This document shows, piece by piece, positions 1-6,973 of a stretch of 16,864 nucleotides of DNA. This DNA comes from an uncultured Collinsella sp. (GTDB taxonomy: Bacteria; Actinomycetota; Coriobacteriia; Coriobacteriales; Coriobacteriaceae), in NCBI GenBank assembly GCA_900545555.1, contig UQZI01000044.1:1-16864 (forward strand), in the 5' to 3' direction. The translations under genes were made by a program, and so were the position numbers. Each line of letters opens with the position of its first letter. Positions within the stretch are counted from its first letter, which is position 1. The notes under the pieces are model-generated. The model ran no database searches. It saw nothing but the letters and a program-made list of their open reading frames with translations, and had not been told where the DNA came from.

Positions 1-63
1 GATTGTACTATAAACATTTTTTTCAAAGGATTGCTTAGTCCTAAATAACATGCACTTTCGCTG

Positions 64-93
64 GAGGGTCGCTGTTTGGCGGCCCTCTTTTTT
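64..93 (+). terminator. Rho-independent terminator of an upstream gene
   Basis: A 9-bp stem (64-72 with 79-87, one G-T wobble) encloses a 6-nt loop and is followed by six T residues (88-93). It lies before alaS and most likely ends transcription of a gene left of the window. A leader attenuator for alaS is possible, but only 63 nt are visible upstream and no T-box consensus is seen. Confidence 0.75.
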
Positions 94-119
94 GCACAGG
101 CGCAGTGGGATGGTAATAT
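92..119 (+). promoter_or_regulatory. Candidate promoter for the alaS operon
   Basis: The hexamer TTGCAC (92-97, 3 of 6 matches to the -35 consensus) is followed after 16 nt by TAATAT (114-119), preceded by TGG as an extended -10. Its first bases are the end of the T-tract of the terminator just upstream, so one operon would end where the next begins. The predicted leader to the alaS start is about 40 nt. The -35 is weak, so the call rests mainly on the extended -10. Confidence 0.4.
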
Positions 120-165
120 CGTTACGTTTGAACTGTTTCGATGTGAAACCGAGGAGATTCCCTCT

Positions 166-2823
166 ATGAGTGCTGACTACCCGTCAATGACTACGGCCGA
201 GATTCGCTCTAAGTTCCTCAACTTCTTTGAGGAGCGCGGTCTTAAACTCTATCCTTCTTCGTCCCTCGTTCCCGACGACCCTTCGTTGCTGCTCGCCAAC
301 GCCGGCATGAACCAGTTTAAGGAGTACTACCAGGGCAAGAAGACCATGAAGGAGATCGGCGCGATCTCCTGCCAGAAGTGCGTTCGCACCAATGACATCG
401 ACTGCATCGGCGAGGACGGCCGTCATCTGTCCTTCTTTGAGATGCTCGGCGACTTTTCCTTTGGCGGCGTCTCCAAGCAGCAGGCCTGCACTTGGGCCTT
501 TGAGCTCATCACCAAGGAGTTCAAGCTGCCGCTCGACCGCCTGTACTTCACCGTCTTTACCGAGGACGACGAGACCCATGACGTGTGGCGCTCCCTGGGC
601 GTTGCCGAGGATCACATCTCGCGTCTGGGCGAGGACGACAACTTCTGGGCCGCTGGCCCCACCGGTCCCTGCGGTCCGTGCTCCGAGATCTACTTTGACA
701 TGGGCGAGGAGGTCGGTTGCGGCAGCCCCGACTGCAAGCCCGGCTGCGACTGCGATCGCTTCCTTGAGTTCTGGAACCTCGTGTTTACCCAGTACGACCG
801 CCAGGAGGACGGCTCCATGCCGGAGCTGCCGCACCGCAACCTCGATACGGGCATGGGCCTGGAGCGCATGGCCGCTATCATGCAGCACAAGACTGCTAAC
901 TACGACGGCGATCTGATGCAGCACCTCATCAAGCTGGGCGAGAAAATCAGCGGCAAGACCTATGACGCCGACGATTACTCCGGTGCTAGCCGCTCCCTGC
1001 GCATCATCGCCGACCACTCCCGTGCCGTCGACTTTATGATCTCGGACGGCATCCTGCCCGGTAACGAGGGTCGCGAGTACGTTTTGCGCCGTCTGCTCCG
1101 TCGTGCCGTGTTCCACGGCCGCCTACTGGGCATCGAGGGTGCCTTCCTGACCAAGTTTATCGACGAGGTCAACGCCCAGATGGGCGAGGCCTATCCCGAG
1201 CTGCTCAAGAACGTCGCGCTCGTTAAGGGTATCGTCGCCTCCGAGGAGGAGCGTTTCTCCACGACGCTCGACAACGGCCGCGTTTACCTGGACGAGGCCG
1301 TGGCCGCGCTCGCCGACGGCGCTGTCCTTCCGGGCGACGTTGCCTTTAAGCTGCACGACACCTTTGGTTTCCCCATTGACCTGACTGTCGAGATTGCCGG
1401 CGCTGCCGGTCACGACGTCGACATGGACGGCTTTACCGCTTGCATGGAGGACCAGAAGGCCCGCGCCCGCGCCAACGCCAAGGGCGATGCCTGGGGTAGC
1501 TTCAACGACGTGTGGGTCGAGCTTTCCGACAAGGTTGCCGCGACCGAGTTCGACGGCTATGACAACGACGTCATCGAGGGCGCCAAGGTGGTCGCCATCG
1601 TTCGCAACGGCGAGTCCGTCGAGTCTGCTTCCGCCGGTGAGGACGTCGAGGTCGTGCTCGACCGCACCCCGTTCTACGCCGAGATGGGTGGCCAGCAGGG
1701 CGATGCCGGTGAGCTTTCCGCCGAGGGCGTTGCGCTGACTGTTGCCGACACCAAGAACCACAATGGCCTGTATGCTCACGTCGCGCACGTTGCCGAGGGC
1801 ACACTGACCGTCGGTGCTACCGTGACAGCCGCGCTCGACGCCGAGCGCCGTGGCTTCCTGCGCCGCAACCACACTGCCACGCACCTGCTCGACGCCGCGC
1901 TTAAGCAGGTCCTGGGCGAGCATGTCTCCCAGGCTGGCTCGTTGGTGACGCCCGAGCACCTGCGCTTTGACTTCACGCACTTCGAGGCCCTGTCCTCCGA
2001 GCAGCTCAAGGCTGTCGAGGACCTGGTCAACCAGCAGATCATCGCTTCCAAACCGGTCGTGACCCGCGTCATGGGCATCGACGAGGCCAAGGCCGCCGGT
2101 GCTGTCGCCCTGTTTGGCGAGAAGTATGGCGACGTCGTCCGCGTTGTCTCCGTGGGCGCCGAGGACCAGCCGTTCTCCCGTGAGCTCTGCGGTGGCACCC
2201 ATGCCGCCAACACCGCCGAGATCGGCCTGTTCAAGATCATTTCCGAGTCCTCTACGGGCTCCAACGTCCGCCGTATTGAGGCCGTGACCTCTAAGGGCGC
2301 TCTCGACTACATGGCCGACCGTCTGGCGCTCGTCGACGCCGCCGCTGCTGCGCTCAAGTGCCGCGTGGATGAGGTTCCCGCCCGCGTGGAGAACCTGCAG
2401 GCCGAGCTGCGCGAGACTTCCAACAAGCTCAAGAAGGCGCTGACCGGTGGCTCCTCCGACGCTATCTCCAGCGCCATCGAGGGCGCCGTTGAGCTCGACG
2501 GCTACAAGCTCGTCGTCGCTGAGCTCCAGGGCCTTGAGGCTGCCGACCTGCGCAACGTCTGGGATACCGTGCACCAGAAGGTCGCCGGTCCTGTCGCGTG
2601 CGTCGTCGCCAGCGTGACCGAGAAGGGCACCCCGGCCCTGCTCGCCGCCGGCTCCGATGACGCCGTCAAGGCCGGTTTCCACGCCGGTAACGTGATCAAG
2701 CAGATTGCGGGCCTGGTTGACGGTCGCGGTGGCGGCCGTCCCAACATGGCCCAGGCCGGTGGCAAGAATGCCGCCGGCATCGCCGATGCCCTCGCGGCCG
2801 CTAAGACCGCGCTCGGCGCCTAA
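166..2823 (+). CDS. alaS: Alanine--tRNA ligase (AlaRS)
   Basis: Charges tRNA-Ala with alanine and hydrolyses mischarged Ser- or Gly-tRNA-Ala in the cytoplasm. The protein has 885 residues, close to the usual 860-890. The class II catalytic core is N-terminal, with the GPTGPCGPCSEI segment and a Cys-rich insert (C185, C190, C194, C196) seen in many bacterial AlaRS. The editing domain carries HTATH (H569, H573) and CGGTH (C675, H679), the four-residue metal site. The Gly-rich C-terminal DHHA1-type domain ends in GGRGGGRPNMAQAGG. I chose the ATG at 166 because GAGGAG lies 9 nt before it and family members begin just ahead of the TTAEIRSKF segment. An in-frame ATG at 76 sits inside the upstream terminator and would add 30 unrelated residues. 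An ATG at 187 is also possible. The gene heads an operon with ruvX 17 nt downstream. Confidence 0.97.
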   Translation: MSADYPSMTTAEIRSKFLNFFEERGLKLYPSSSLVPDDPSLLLANAGMNQFKEYYQGKKTMKEIGAISCQKCVRTNDIDCIGEDGRHLSFFEMLGDFSFGGVSKQQACTWAFELITKEFKLPLDRLYFTVFTEDDETHDVWRSLGVAEDHISRLGEDDNFWAAGPTGPCGPCSEIYFDMGEEVGCGSPDCKPGCDCDRFLEFWNLVFTQYDRQEDGSMPELPHRNLDTGMGLERMAAIMQHKTANYDGDLMQHLIKLGEKISGKTYDADDYSGASRSLRIIADHSRAVDFMISDGILPGNEGREYVLRRLLRRAVFHGRLLGIEGAFLTKFIDEVNAQMGEAYPELLKNVALVKGIVASEEERFSTTLDNGRVYLDEAVAALADGAVLPGDVAFKLHDTFGFPIDLTVEIAGAAGHDVDMDGFTACMEDQKARARANAKGDAWGSFNDVWVELSDKVAATEFDGYDNDVIEGAKVVAIVRNGESVESASAGEDVEVVLDRTPFYAEMGGQQGDAGELSAEGVALTVADTKNHNGLYAHVAHVAEGTLTVGATVTAALDAERRGFLRRNHTATHLLDAALKQVLGEHVSQAGSLVTPEHLRFDFTHFEALSSEQLKAVEDLVNQQIIASKPVVTRVMGIDEAKAAGAVALFGEKYGDVVRVVSVGAEDQPFSRELCGGTHAANTAEIGLFKIISESSTGSNVRRIEAVTSKGALDYMADRLALVDAAAAALKCRVDEVPARVENLQAELRETSNKLKKALTGGSSDAISSAIEGAVELDGYKLVVAELQGLEAADLRNVWDTVHQKVAGPVACVVASVTEKGTPALLAAGSDDAVKAGFHAGNVIKQIAGLVDGRGGGRPNMAQAGGKNAAGIADALAAAKTALGA

Positions 2824-2840
2824 GAATCTAGGTAGTCGCT

Positions 2841-3269
2841 GTGGTCGCGCTTGCGCTGGACATAGGGGAGACCAGGATCGGCATCGCCGTCTCGAGCCGT
2901 GATGGCAAGATGGCGATGCCTGTCAAGGTGCTCCCGGCTGCAGAGGTCACCGGTATGGCCAAGACGTTCCGCTACCTGGTCGAGGACTATGAGCCCGATA
3001 TCCTGGTAAGTGGGCGTCCCCTGACCATGGCCGGTGAGCCCGGTCCCCAGGCCGAGCGCGTTGCCGCTGTTGCGCAAAAGATTGCCGACGAGCTCGATCT
3101 TCCGTTGGAGTTTGAGGACGAGCGCCTGTCCTCGCAAGAGGCAAAGCGTATCCTGCGCGAGCAGGGCCTCAACGAAAAGCAGATGAGGGGCAAGATTGAC
3201 ATGATTGCCGCCAGCCTGTTTTTGCAGACGTGGCTTGATCGTAAAAACGAGGAGGTTTCGCATGCCTAG
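2841..3269 (+). CDS. ruvX: Holliday junction resolvase-like protein RuvX/YqgF
   Basis: This is a 142-residue RNase H-fold protein of the YqgF/RuvX family. Members are implicated in 16S rRNA 5'-end maturation and Holliday-junction cleavage, and the true role varies by organism. The N-terminal strand ALDIGETRIGIAVS supplies the first catalytic Asp (D7). FEDERLSS holds the conserved DERLS element, and the C-terminal KIDMIAASLFLQTWLD supplies the last acidic residue. The start is GTG, with AGGTAG 5 nt upstream (2830-2835). The length is typical. The end overlaps the mltG start by 8 nt, which suggests translational coupling. The alaS-ruvX-mltG order is conserved in many Gram-positive bacteria. Confidence 0.94.
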   Translation: MVALALDIGETRIGIAVSSRDGKMAMPVKVLPAAEVTGMAKTFRYLVEDYEPDILVSGRPLTMAGEPGPQAERVAAVAQKIADELDLPLEFEDERLSSQEAKRILREQGLNEKQMRGKIDMIAASLFLQTWLDRKNEEVSHA

Positions 3270-4695
3270 CGCTCCCGATCCGCGCCAGCCGAATCGTACA
3301 CGTCAGCCGGCGTCGCGCCCTGCCCAGCCTGGCCAGCGTCCGGCACAGCCGACCCAGCGCGCAGCTCAGTCTGCCGCGCGCCCGGTGCAGTCCTCCTCTC
3401 GTTCGGCCCAACCTGTTCAACGGACGGGTCAGCAGCCTTCTGCTCGTTCGGTTCAGTATCCGGCTTCTCACGCGGCTCAGCAGCCCACTGCTCGTTCGGC
3501 TCAGCCTGCAGGCGGTGCTCGCTTTAAGCAACAGGCACCTACCCAGCGAACGCAGGCCCCCCAATCGCATTCGCATCACGCTCGCGGTTCGCATGGCGTT
3601 GCTCCGGCGACTCGCTCGAGCTACAACACGCATGCTCGTCGCGGTGCTCAAAAGAAGAGTTCTCCGGTTCCTATGATCATCGGCGTTGTGGTGGCCGTAA
3701 TCGCGCTCGCTACTATCGCTTTCTTTGTCGTGCCTGCCGTCAAGGGCTTCTTTGCCGGTGAGGATACGAAGGTCACGGCTGGTCAGCAGGTTACGGTGAC
3801 CATTCCCGACGGTGCTTCGGGTGATGCGATCGCCTCGATTCTCTCCGAGAACCATATCGTCGAAAATCCCAAGGATTACTACGCGGCGGTGAAAAAGCTC
3901 AACGCCGATATGTCGCTCAAGCCTGGTACTTATTCGTTCACCACACTCATGGATGCGACCAAGGTTGTTCAGCAGCTCATGGAAGGCCCCAACGCGGGCT
4001 CCAATGCGCTGACTATCCCTGAGGGTCTGACGGTCGATCAAGTCGCCGACCGCGTGACCCAGGCCTACGACAGCATCTCTAAGGAAGACTTCCTCAACCA
4101 GGCCAAGGCCTCCAACTACGTTGACGACTATAGCTTCCTTAAGGGCGCCGCCAACGACTCGCTCGAGGGTTTCTTGTTCCCCAAGACCTATTCGTTGGGT
4201 GATTCGCCGACGGCCGATGACGTGATTCGCGCCATGCTCGATCAGTTTAAGACCGAGTACAAGTCGCTTGACTTTGCGAGCTGCGAAGCCAAGATCAAGG
4301 AGCGCTACGGTGTGGAGATGTCCGACTATGACATCGTCAACTTGGCCTCTATCGTTGAGCGCGAGGGACTCAACGCCGATCAACGTGCACACGTGGCCTC
4401 GGTCTTCTACAACCGCCTTGCCGGCAAGCTCGACGGTCTGCGCTATCTCAACAGCGATGCGACCATGATGTATGTCACCGGTGGCGAGGTTACCGCCGAC
4501 GACCTGCAGAGTGATAGCCCCTATAACACTTATAAGCACGAGGGTCTGCCACCCACGCCCATCTGCTCTCCGTCGCTCGAGGCACTCAAGGCCACGCTTG
4601 AGCCGACCGACTCCGATGACCTTTATTTCTACATTACGCAGGACGAGGAGTACTTCTCGCAAACCTACGAAGAGCATCAACAGTCTTGGAATTAG
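3262..4695 (+). CDS. mltG: Endolytic murein transglycosylase MltG (YceG-like)
   Basis: A membrane-anchored lytic transglycosylase that cleaves nascent peptidoglycan strands and is thought to end glycan synthesis. The protein has 477 residues. Residues 1-133 form a Gln/Pro/Arg/Ser-rich, probably disordered cytoplasmic tail containing a single acidic residue (D6). One membrane helix follows (about 138-160), then an extracellular LysM-like part and the YceG domain. The catalytic Glu lies in LASIVEREG (E366; E368 nearby). The LNSDATMMY, DSPYNTY and GLPPTPICSPS segments match family signatures, with GPI changed to TPI and NPG to SPS. GAGGAGG (3249-3255) lies 6 nt before the ATG. The gene overlaps ruvX, and yqeG follows after 1 nt. 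Confidence 0.94.
   Translation: MPSAPDPRQPNRTRQPASRPAQPGQRPAQPTQRAAQSAARPVQSSSRSAQPVQRTGQQPSARSVQYPASHAAQQPTARSAQPAGGARFKQQAPTQRTQAPQSHSHHARGSHGVAPATRSSYNTHARRGAQKKSSPVPMIIGVVVAVIALATIAFFVVPAVKGFFAGEDTKVTAGQQVTVTIPDGASGDAIASILSENHIVENPKDYYAAVKKLNADMSLKPGTYSFTTLMDATKVVQQLMEGPNAGSNALTIPEGLTVDQVADRVTQAYDSISKEDFLNQAKASNYVDDYSFLKGAANDSLEGFLFPKTYSLGDSPTADDVIRAMLDQFKTEYKSLDFASCEAKIKERYGVEMSDYDIVNLASIVEREGLNADQRAHVASVFYNRLAGKLDGLRYLNSDATMMYVTGGEVTADDLQSDSPYNTYKHEGLPPTPICSPSLEALKATLEPTDSDDLYFYITQDEEYFSQTYEEHQQSWN
3440..3504 (+). repeat. Imperfect repeats encoding the Q/P/R/S-rich tail of MltG
   Basis: The 17-mer at 3440-3456 recurs at 3488-3504 with one difference (CTGCTCGTTCGGYTCAG), 48 nt apart. 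A related CTCGTTCGGC lies near 3398. They encode RSxQ-type units inside the cytoplasmic tail of MltG. Such repeats can change copy number by slippage and recombination. Confidence 0.6.
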
Positions 4696-4696
4696 C

Positions 4697-5194
4697 ATGA
4701 GGATATTTAGCCCCAAACGATACGTTGCCTCGGTCGATCGCATCGACCTTGATACCCTGTGGGCCGACGGCAAACGCGCCATTCTGCTCGATCGCGATAA
4801 CACCCTGGTGCCGCGCGACACCGAGCAGGTTCCCGCCGCGGTTTCCGCTTGGCTCGATACCGCCCGCGCCAAAGGCTTTAAGCTGTGCATGGTGTCCAAC
4901 AACTGGCATCGCGATCAGGTCATGAGCTCTGCACGCGAGCTGGGACTCGAGGCCATCAGCCACGCCATGAAGCCCGCCCCGTTTGCCTTGAAGGCGGGTC
5001 TTAAGCGCCTTGGCGCCACGGCAGACGAGGCGGTGCTGATCGGCGATCAGCTGTACACGGACGTGTGGAGCGGTAACTTTGCCGGCGTTGATACTATTCT
5101 GGTCAAGCCGCAGACAACCCAGGACCTGTGGTACACGCAGATCTTCCGTATCTTTGAGCGCCGGGCCCTGCGCGACCTTCCCTGCGAGGAATAG
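4697..5194 (+). CDS. YqeG-family HAD-IIIA phosphatase
   Basis: A 165-residue haloacid-dehalogenase-fold phosphatase of the YqeG/GEP4 type. The mitochondrial relative GEP4 dephosphorylates phosphatidylglycerophosphate, so a role in phosphatidylglycerol synthesis is plausible but not shown here. All four HAD motifs are present: DRDNT (nucleophile D32, acid/base D34), VSNNW (S67), K92 in MKPAP, and GDQLYTD (D117, D122). The family end pattern TQIFRIFERRAL is also present. It starts 1 nt after the mltG stop, with only a weak TTGGA ribosome site, so coupling to mltG is likely. aroK follows after 8 nt. In related loci this position is often held by aroE and aroC, so the gene sits between cell-wall and aromatic genes. 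Confidence 0.88.
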   Translation: MRIFSPKRYVASVDRIDLDTLWADGKRAILLDRDNTLVPRDTEQVPAAVSAWLDTARAKGFKLCMVSNNWHRDQVMSSARELGLEAISHAMKPAPFALKAGLKRLGATADEAVLIGDQLYTDVWSGNFAGVDTILVKPQTTQDLWYTQIFRIFERRALRDLPCEE

Positions 5195-5202
5195 GTTTCG
5201 CC

Positions 5203-5736
5203 ATGTCTCAGCACATCAAACACGGCTGCGACCATATCTTCTTTATCGGCTTTTTGGGCGCGGGCAAGTCGACGCTTGCGCGCAATGTGGGCACTATGTT
5301 CAAGCGTCGATTCATCGATACCGATCGCTTGGTTGTGCGTCGATGCGGCAAGTCGGTGACCGAGATATTTGAGACCGAGGGCGAGGATCGTTTTCGCGAG
5401 CTCGAGACCTCGGCACTCCGTTCGCTTCAAAGCGAGCGCAGCCTGCTGGTATCGTGCGGGGGCGGCATCGTCGAGACGCCGGTGAACATTGAGCTGATGC
5501 ACGAGATGGGTACATGCGTGTACCTCGAAGGCGACTTTGAGGACTCGTTGCGCCAGATTCGTCGCTCCGATACCCGGCCCGATTTCCGCTCGCCCGAGCA
5601 CGCTGCGCGCTTGTTTGAGCATCGCCGTCCGCTGTATCGCCAGGCCGCAGATATTACCCTTGATATTCGCAACAAGTCCTTCGAGGACGTTTCCTACCTT
5701 TGTGCCGAGATGCTTTTGGAGCGTGGACTGCTATGA
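5203..5736 (+). CDS. aroK: Shikimate kinase
   Basis: Phosphorylates shikimate with ATP to shikimate 3-phosphate, the fifth step of the aromatic amino acid pathway. The 177-residue length is normal. Visible motifs are the P-loop GFLGAGKST (16-24), FIDTD (D39 for Mg, D41 for shikimate), FR (R65), the CGGGIV loop (G86-G88), a lid region near R125, and RRPLYRQAAD. All substrate contacts I can identify are retained, so this appears to be an active kinase. The stop overlaps the start of the aroB homologue as ATGA. That partner looks catalytically dead, and no other aromatic pathway gene lies in the window, so the pathway role here is uncertain. GAGGA and AGG lie 12 and 7 nt before the ATG. Confidence 0.92.
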   Translation: MSQHIKHGCDHIFFIGFLGAGKSTLARNVGTMFKRRFIDTDRLVVRRCGKSVTEIFETEGEDRFRELETSALRSLQSERSLLVSCGGGIVETPVNIELMHEMGTCVYLEGDFEDSLRQIRRSDTRPDFRSPEHAARLFEHRRPLYRQAADITLDIRNKSFEDVSYLCAEMLLERGLL

Positions 5737-6842
5737 TTCGCCGTCAACTTATCAATTTCCAAAACCGCAGTGTCGATGTCCGCGTCGGATTGGGGGCGTT
5801 CGAGGAGCTTTCGCGCATGTTTGCCTCGGCTGTGGGCAAGCCTAAGCGTGCGATGGTGGTTTGGAACGACGCCACATCCGAGCGTTTTGGCGAGGTTGTC
5901 GAGCATGCACTTGTTGACGCCGGTTTTGCCGTGTCGCCGCTCGTCCTCGAGGTTTCGCCTGCCGGTGCTACGCTGGTCGATGCCGATACCGTCTTTGGCG
6001 CGCTGTCGGCTAACGGCATTACCTGCGATGATCTCGTTGTCGCTGTCGGCGACACGGCGACCTGCTCGGTTGTTTGCTGGTGCGCCAATCAGTGGTGCGG
6101 TCGCACCGAGTGCGCCTTGCTGCCGACGACGTTCGACGCCATGCTCACGGTCGCGACGACCATGAAGCCGCTTGTTGCCTCGTCGGCGCATGCGCTTCCC
6201 GCTATCGCGTTCCGTCCCGAGCCGGGCTTGGTCGTGTGTGACCTCGACCTTGTACGCGAGGCGGACCCCGAGGACCTCAAGCTCGGCTATGCGGTACTTG
6301 TTGGCACCATGCTTTCGAGCAGCAAGTCCCGCTGGAATCAGTTTACCGAGACCATTCCCGAGATTCTCGCGGGCGAGGAGGTCGCGCTCGTCAATGCCGT
6401 TCAGTGGTCTCAGACTGCCCGTAAGGACGTACTGATGGCCACGAACCCGAGCGCCCGCCATGCGCTCGATTTTGGCAAGACAGGGGGGCGTACTCTGCGC
6501 GTCTGCCTGGGCAAAGCCGCGGCGCAGGTTCCTGCCTACCAGCTGCTGTCCGAGGGCATGCGCTTTGAGGCGCGCCTAGCACATGATGCCTGCGACTTCG
6601 ATATCGATTACGTCTTTGAGGTCGATGACTGCCTGGAGGACTTTGGTATCGAGGAGCTTGCCTTCGATCTGGAGCCTGCCGCATATATCGAGGAGTTCCG
6701 CAGGCAGCAGTTTGTCCGCTCGAACCGCAGCATGTTGCCGCTGCCCGCGGCGCTCGGCGCCATTCGTCTAACGAGCGTTGAGGACGAGGTTCTCGACCGC
6801 CATGCTCACGCATACTTGGCTTCTCGCAAAGAACTTCTCTAG
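5733..6842 (+). CDS. 3-dehydroquinate synthase homologue, probable pseudoenzyme
   Basis: A 369-residue protein with the length, domain layout and aroK-adjacent position of AroB, which converts DAHP to 3-dehydroquinate using NAD and a metal. By eye alignment, the usual GGGVVGD NAD loop is VGDTATCS here (G106 kept, then D107, T108). The QVDSSVGGKT segment is MLTVATTMKP (Asp to T139; Lys kept as K145). The AEVIKYG metal Glu and Lys are V188 and G191. FGHTxGH is FGKTGGR (both His lost: K249, R253), and the third metal His is about L272. The C-terminal DKK is also gone. The frame has no stops or shifts over 369 codons and has neighbour-like codon use, so it looks selected rather than decaying. The ATG overlaps the aroK stop. 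An upstream in-frame start at 5700 is inside aroK and less likely. It could bind a sugar phosphate, regulate AroK or do a new reaction; I cannot say which. Confidence 0.85.
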   Translation: MIRRQLINFQNRSVDVRVGLGAFEELSRMFASAVGKPKRAMVVWNDATSERFGEVVEHALVDAGFAVSPLVLEVSPAGATLVDADTVFGALSANGITCDDLVVAVGDTATCSVVCWCANQWCGRTECALLPTTFDAMLTVATTMKPLVASSAHALPAIAFRPEPGLVVCDLDLVREADPEDLKLGYAVLVGTMLSSSKSRWNQFTETIPEILAGEEVALVNAVQWSQTARKDVLMATNPSARHALDFGKTGGRTLRVCLGKAAAQVPAYQLLSEGMRFEARLAHDACDFDIDYVFEVDDCLEDFGIEELAFDLEPAAYIEEFRRQQFVRSNRSMLPLPAALGAIRLTSVEDEVLDRHAHAYLASRKELL

Positions 6843-6848
6843 GATTTA

Positions 6849-6877
6849 TTGACATACATCGTCTTTCGTATCATGTT
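6849..6877 (+). promoter_or_regulatory. Candidate promoter of the Xaa-Pro peptidase gene
   Basis: A perfect -35 box TTGACA lies at 6849-6854, 7 nt after the stop of the aroB homologue. The matching -10 is unclear: CATGTT (6872-6877) has the ideal 17-nt spacing but is poor, and TATCAT (6869-6874) is better but only 14 nt away. Its position in a gap before a new transcription unit supports the call. Confidence 0.35.
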
Positions 6878-6879
6878 GA

Positions 6880-6955
6880 GGGGCGGGTTTCCAATCGGTT
6901 GCGAATCGCGCGCGATTCCGTACGCTGATTGAGCCCGTCCCGTCTTTATGAAGAC
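6880..6955 (+). other. Structured leader: nested stem, 16-bp palindrome and small hairpin
   Basis: GAATCGCGCGCGATTC (6903-6918) is a perfect palindrome. It is enclosed by an outer pairing of GGGGCGGG (6880-6887) with CCCGTCCC (6934-6941), which has one wobble and extends by about two pairs. GTCTT-TATG-AAGAC (6942-6955) then forms a second small hairpin just before the peptidase ribosome site. The palindrome could be a protein operator, or the whole could fold in the mRNA as a regulatory leader. There is no T-tract, so it is not a plain terminator. No known riboswitch consensus was recognised. Confidence 0.5.
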
Positions 6956-6973
6956 AACAAGAAAGGAATCTGC

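Noticed and set aside
1..165. T-box riboswitch controlling alaS
   Set aside because: The conserved T-box sequence is not seen, and the hairpin fits a plain terminator of an upstream gene; only 63 nt upstream are available, so a longer leader cannot be fully excluded.
76..165. 30-residue N-terminal extension of AlaRS
   Set aside because: Its start lies inside the terminator stem-loop, it has no ribosome site, and the family begins near residue 31 of that frame, where a good GAGGAG is present.
5733..6842. The aroB homologue as a decayed pseudogene
   Set aside because: There is no stop or frameshift in 369 codons, the length is normal, and codon use matches its neighbours; substitutions are concentrated in catalytic motifs while the overall AroB pattern persists.
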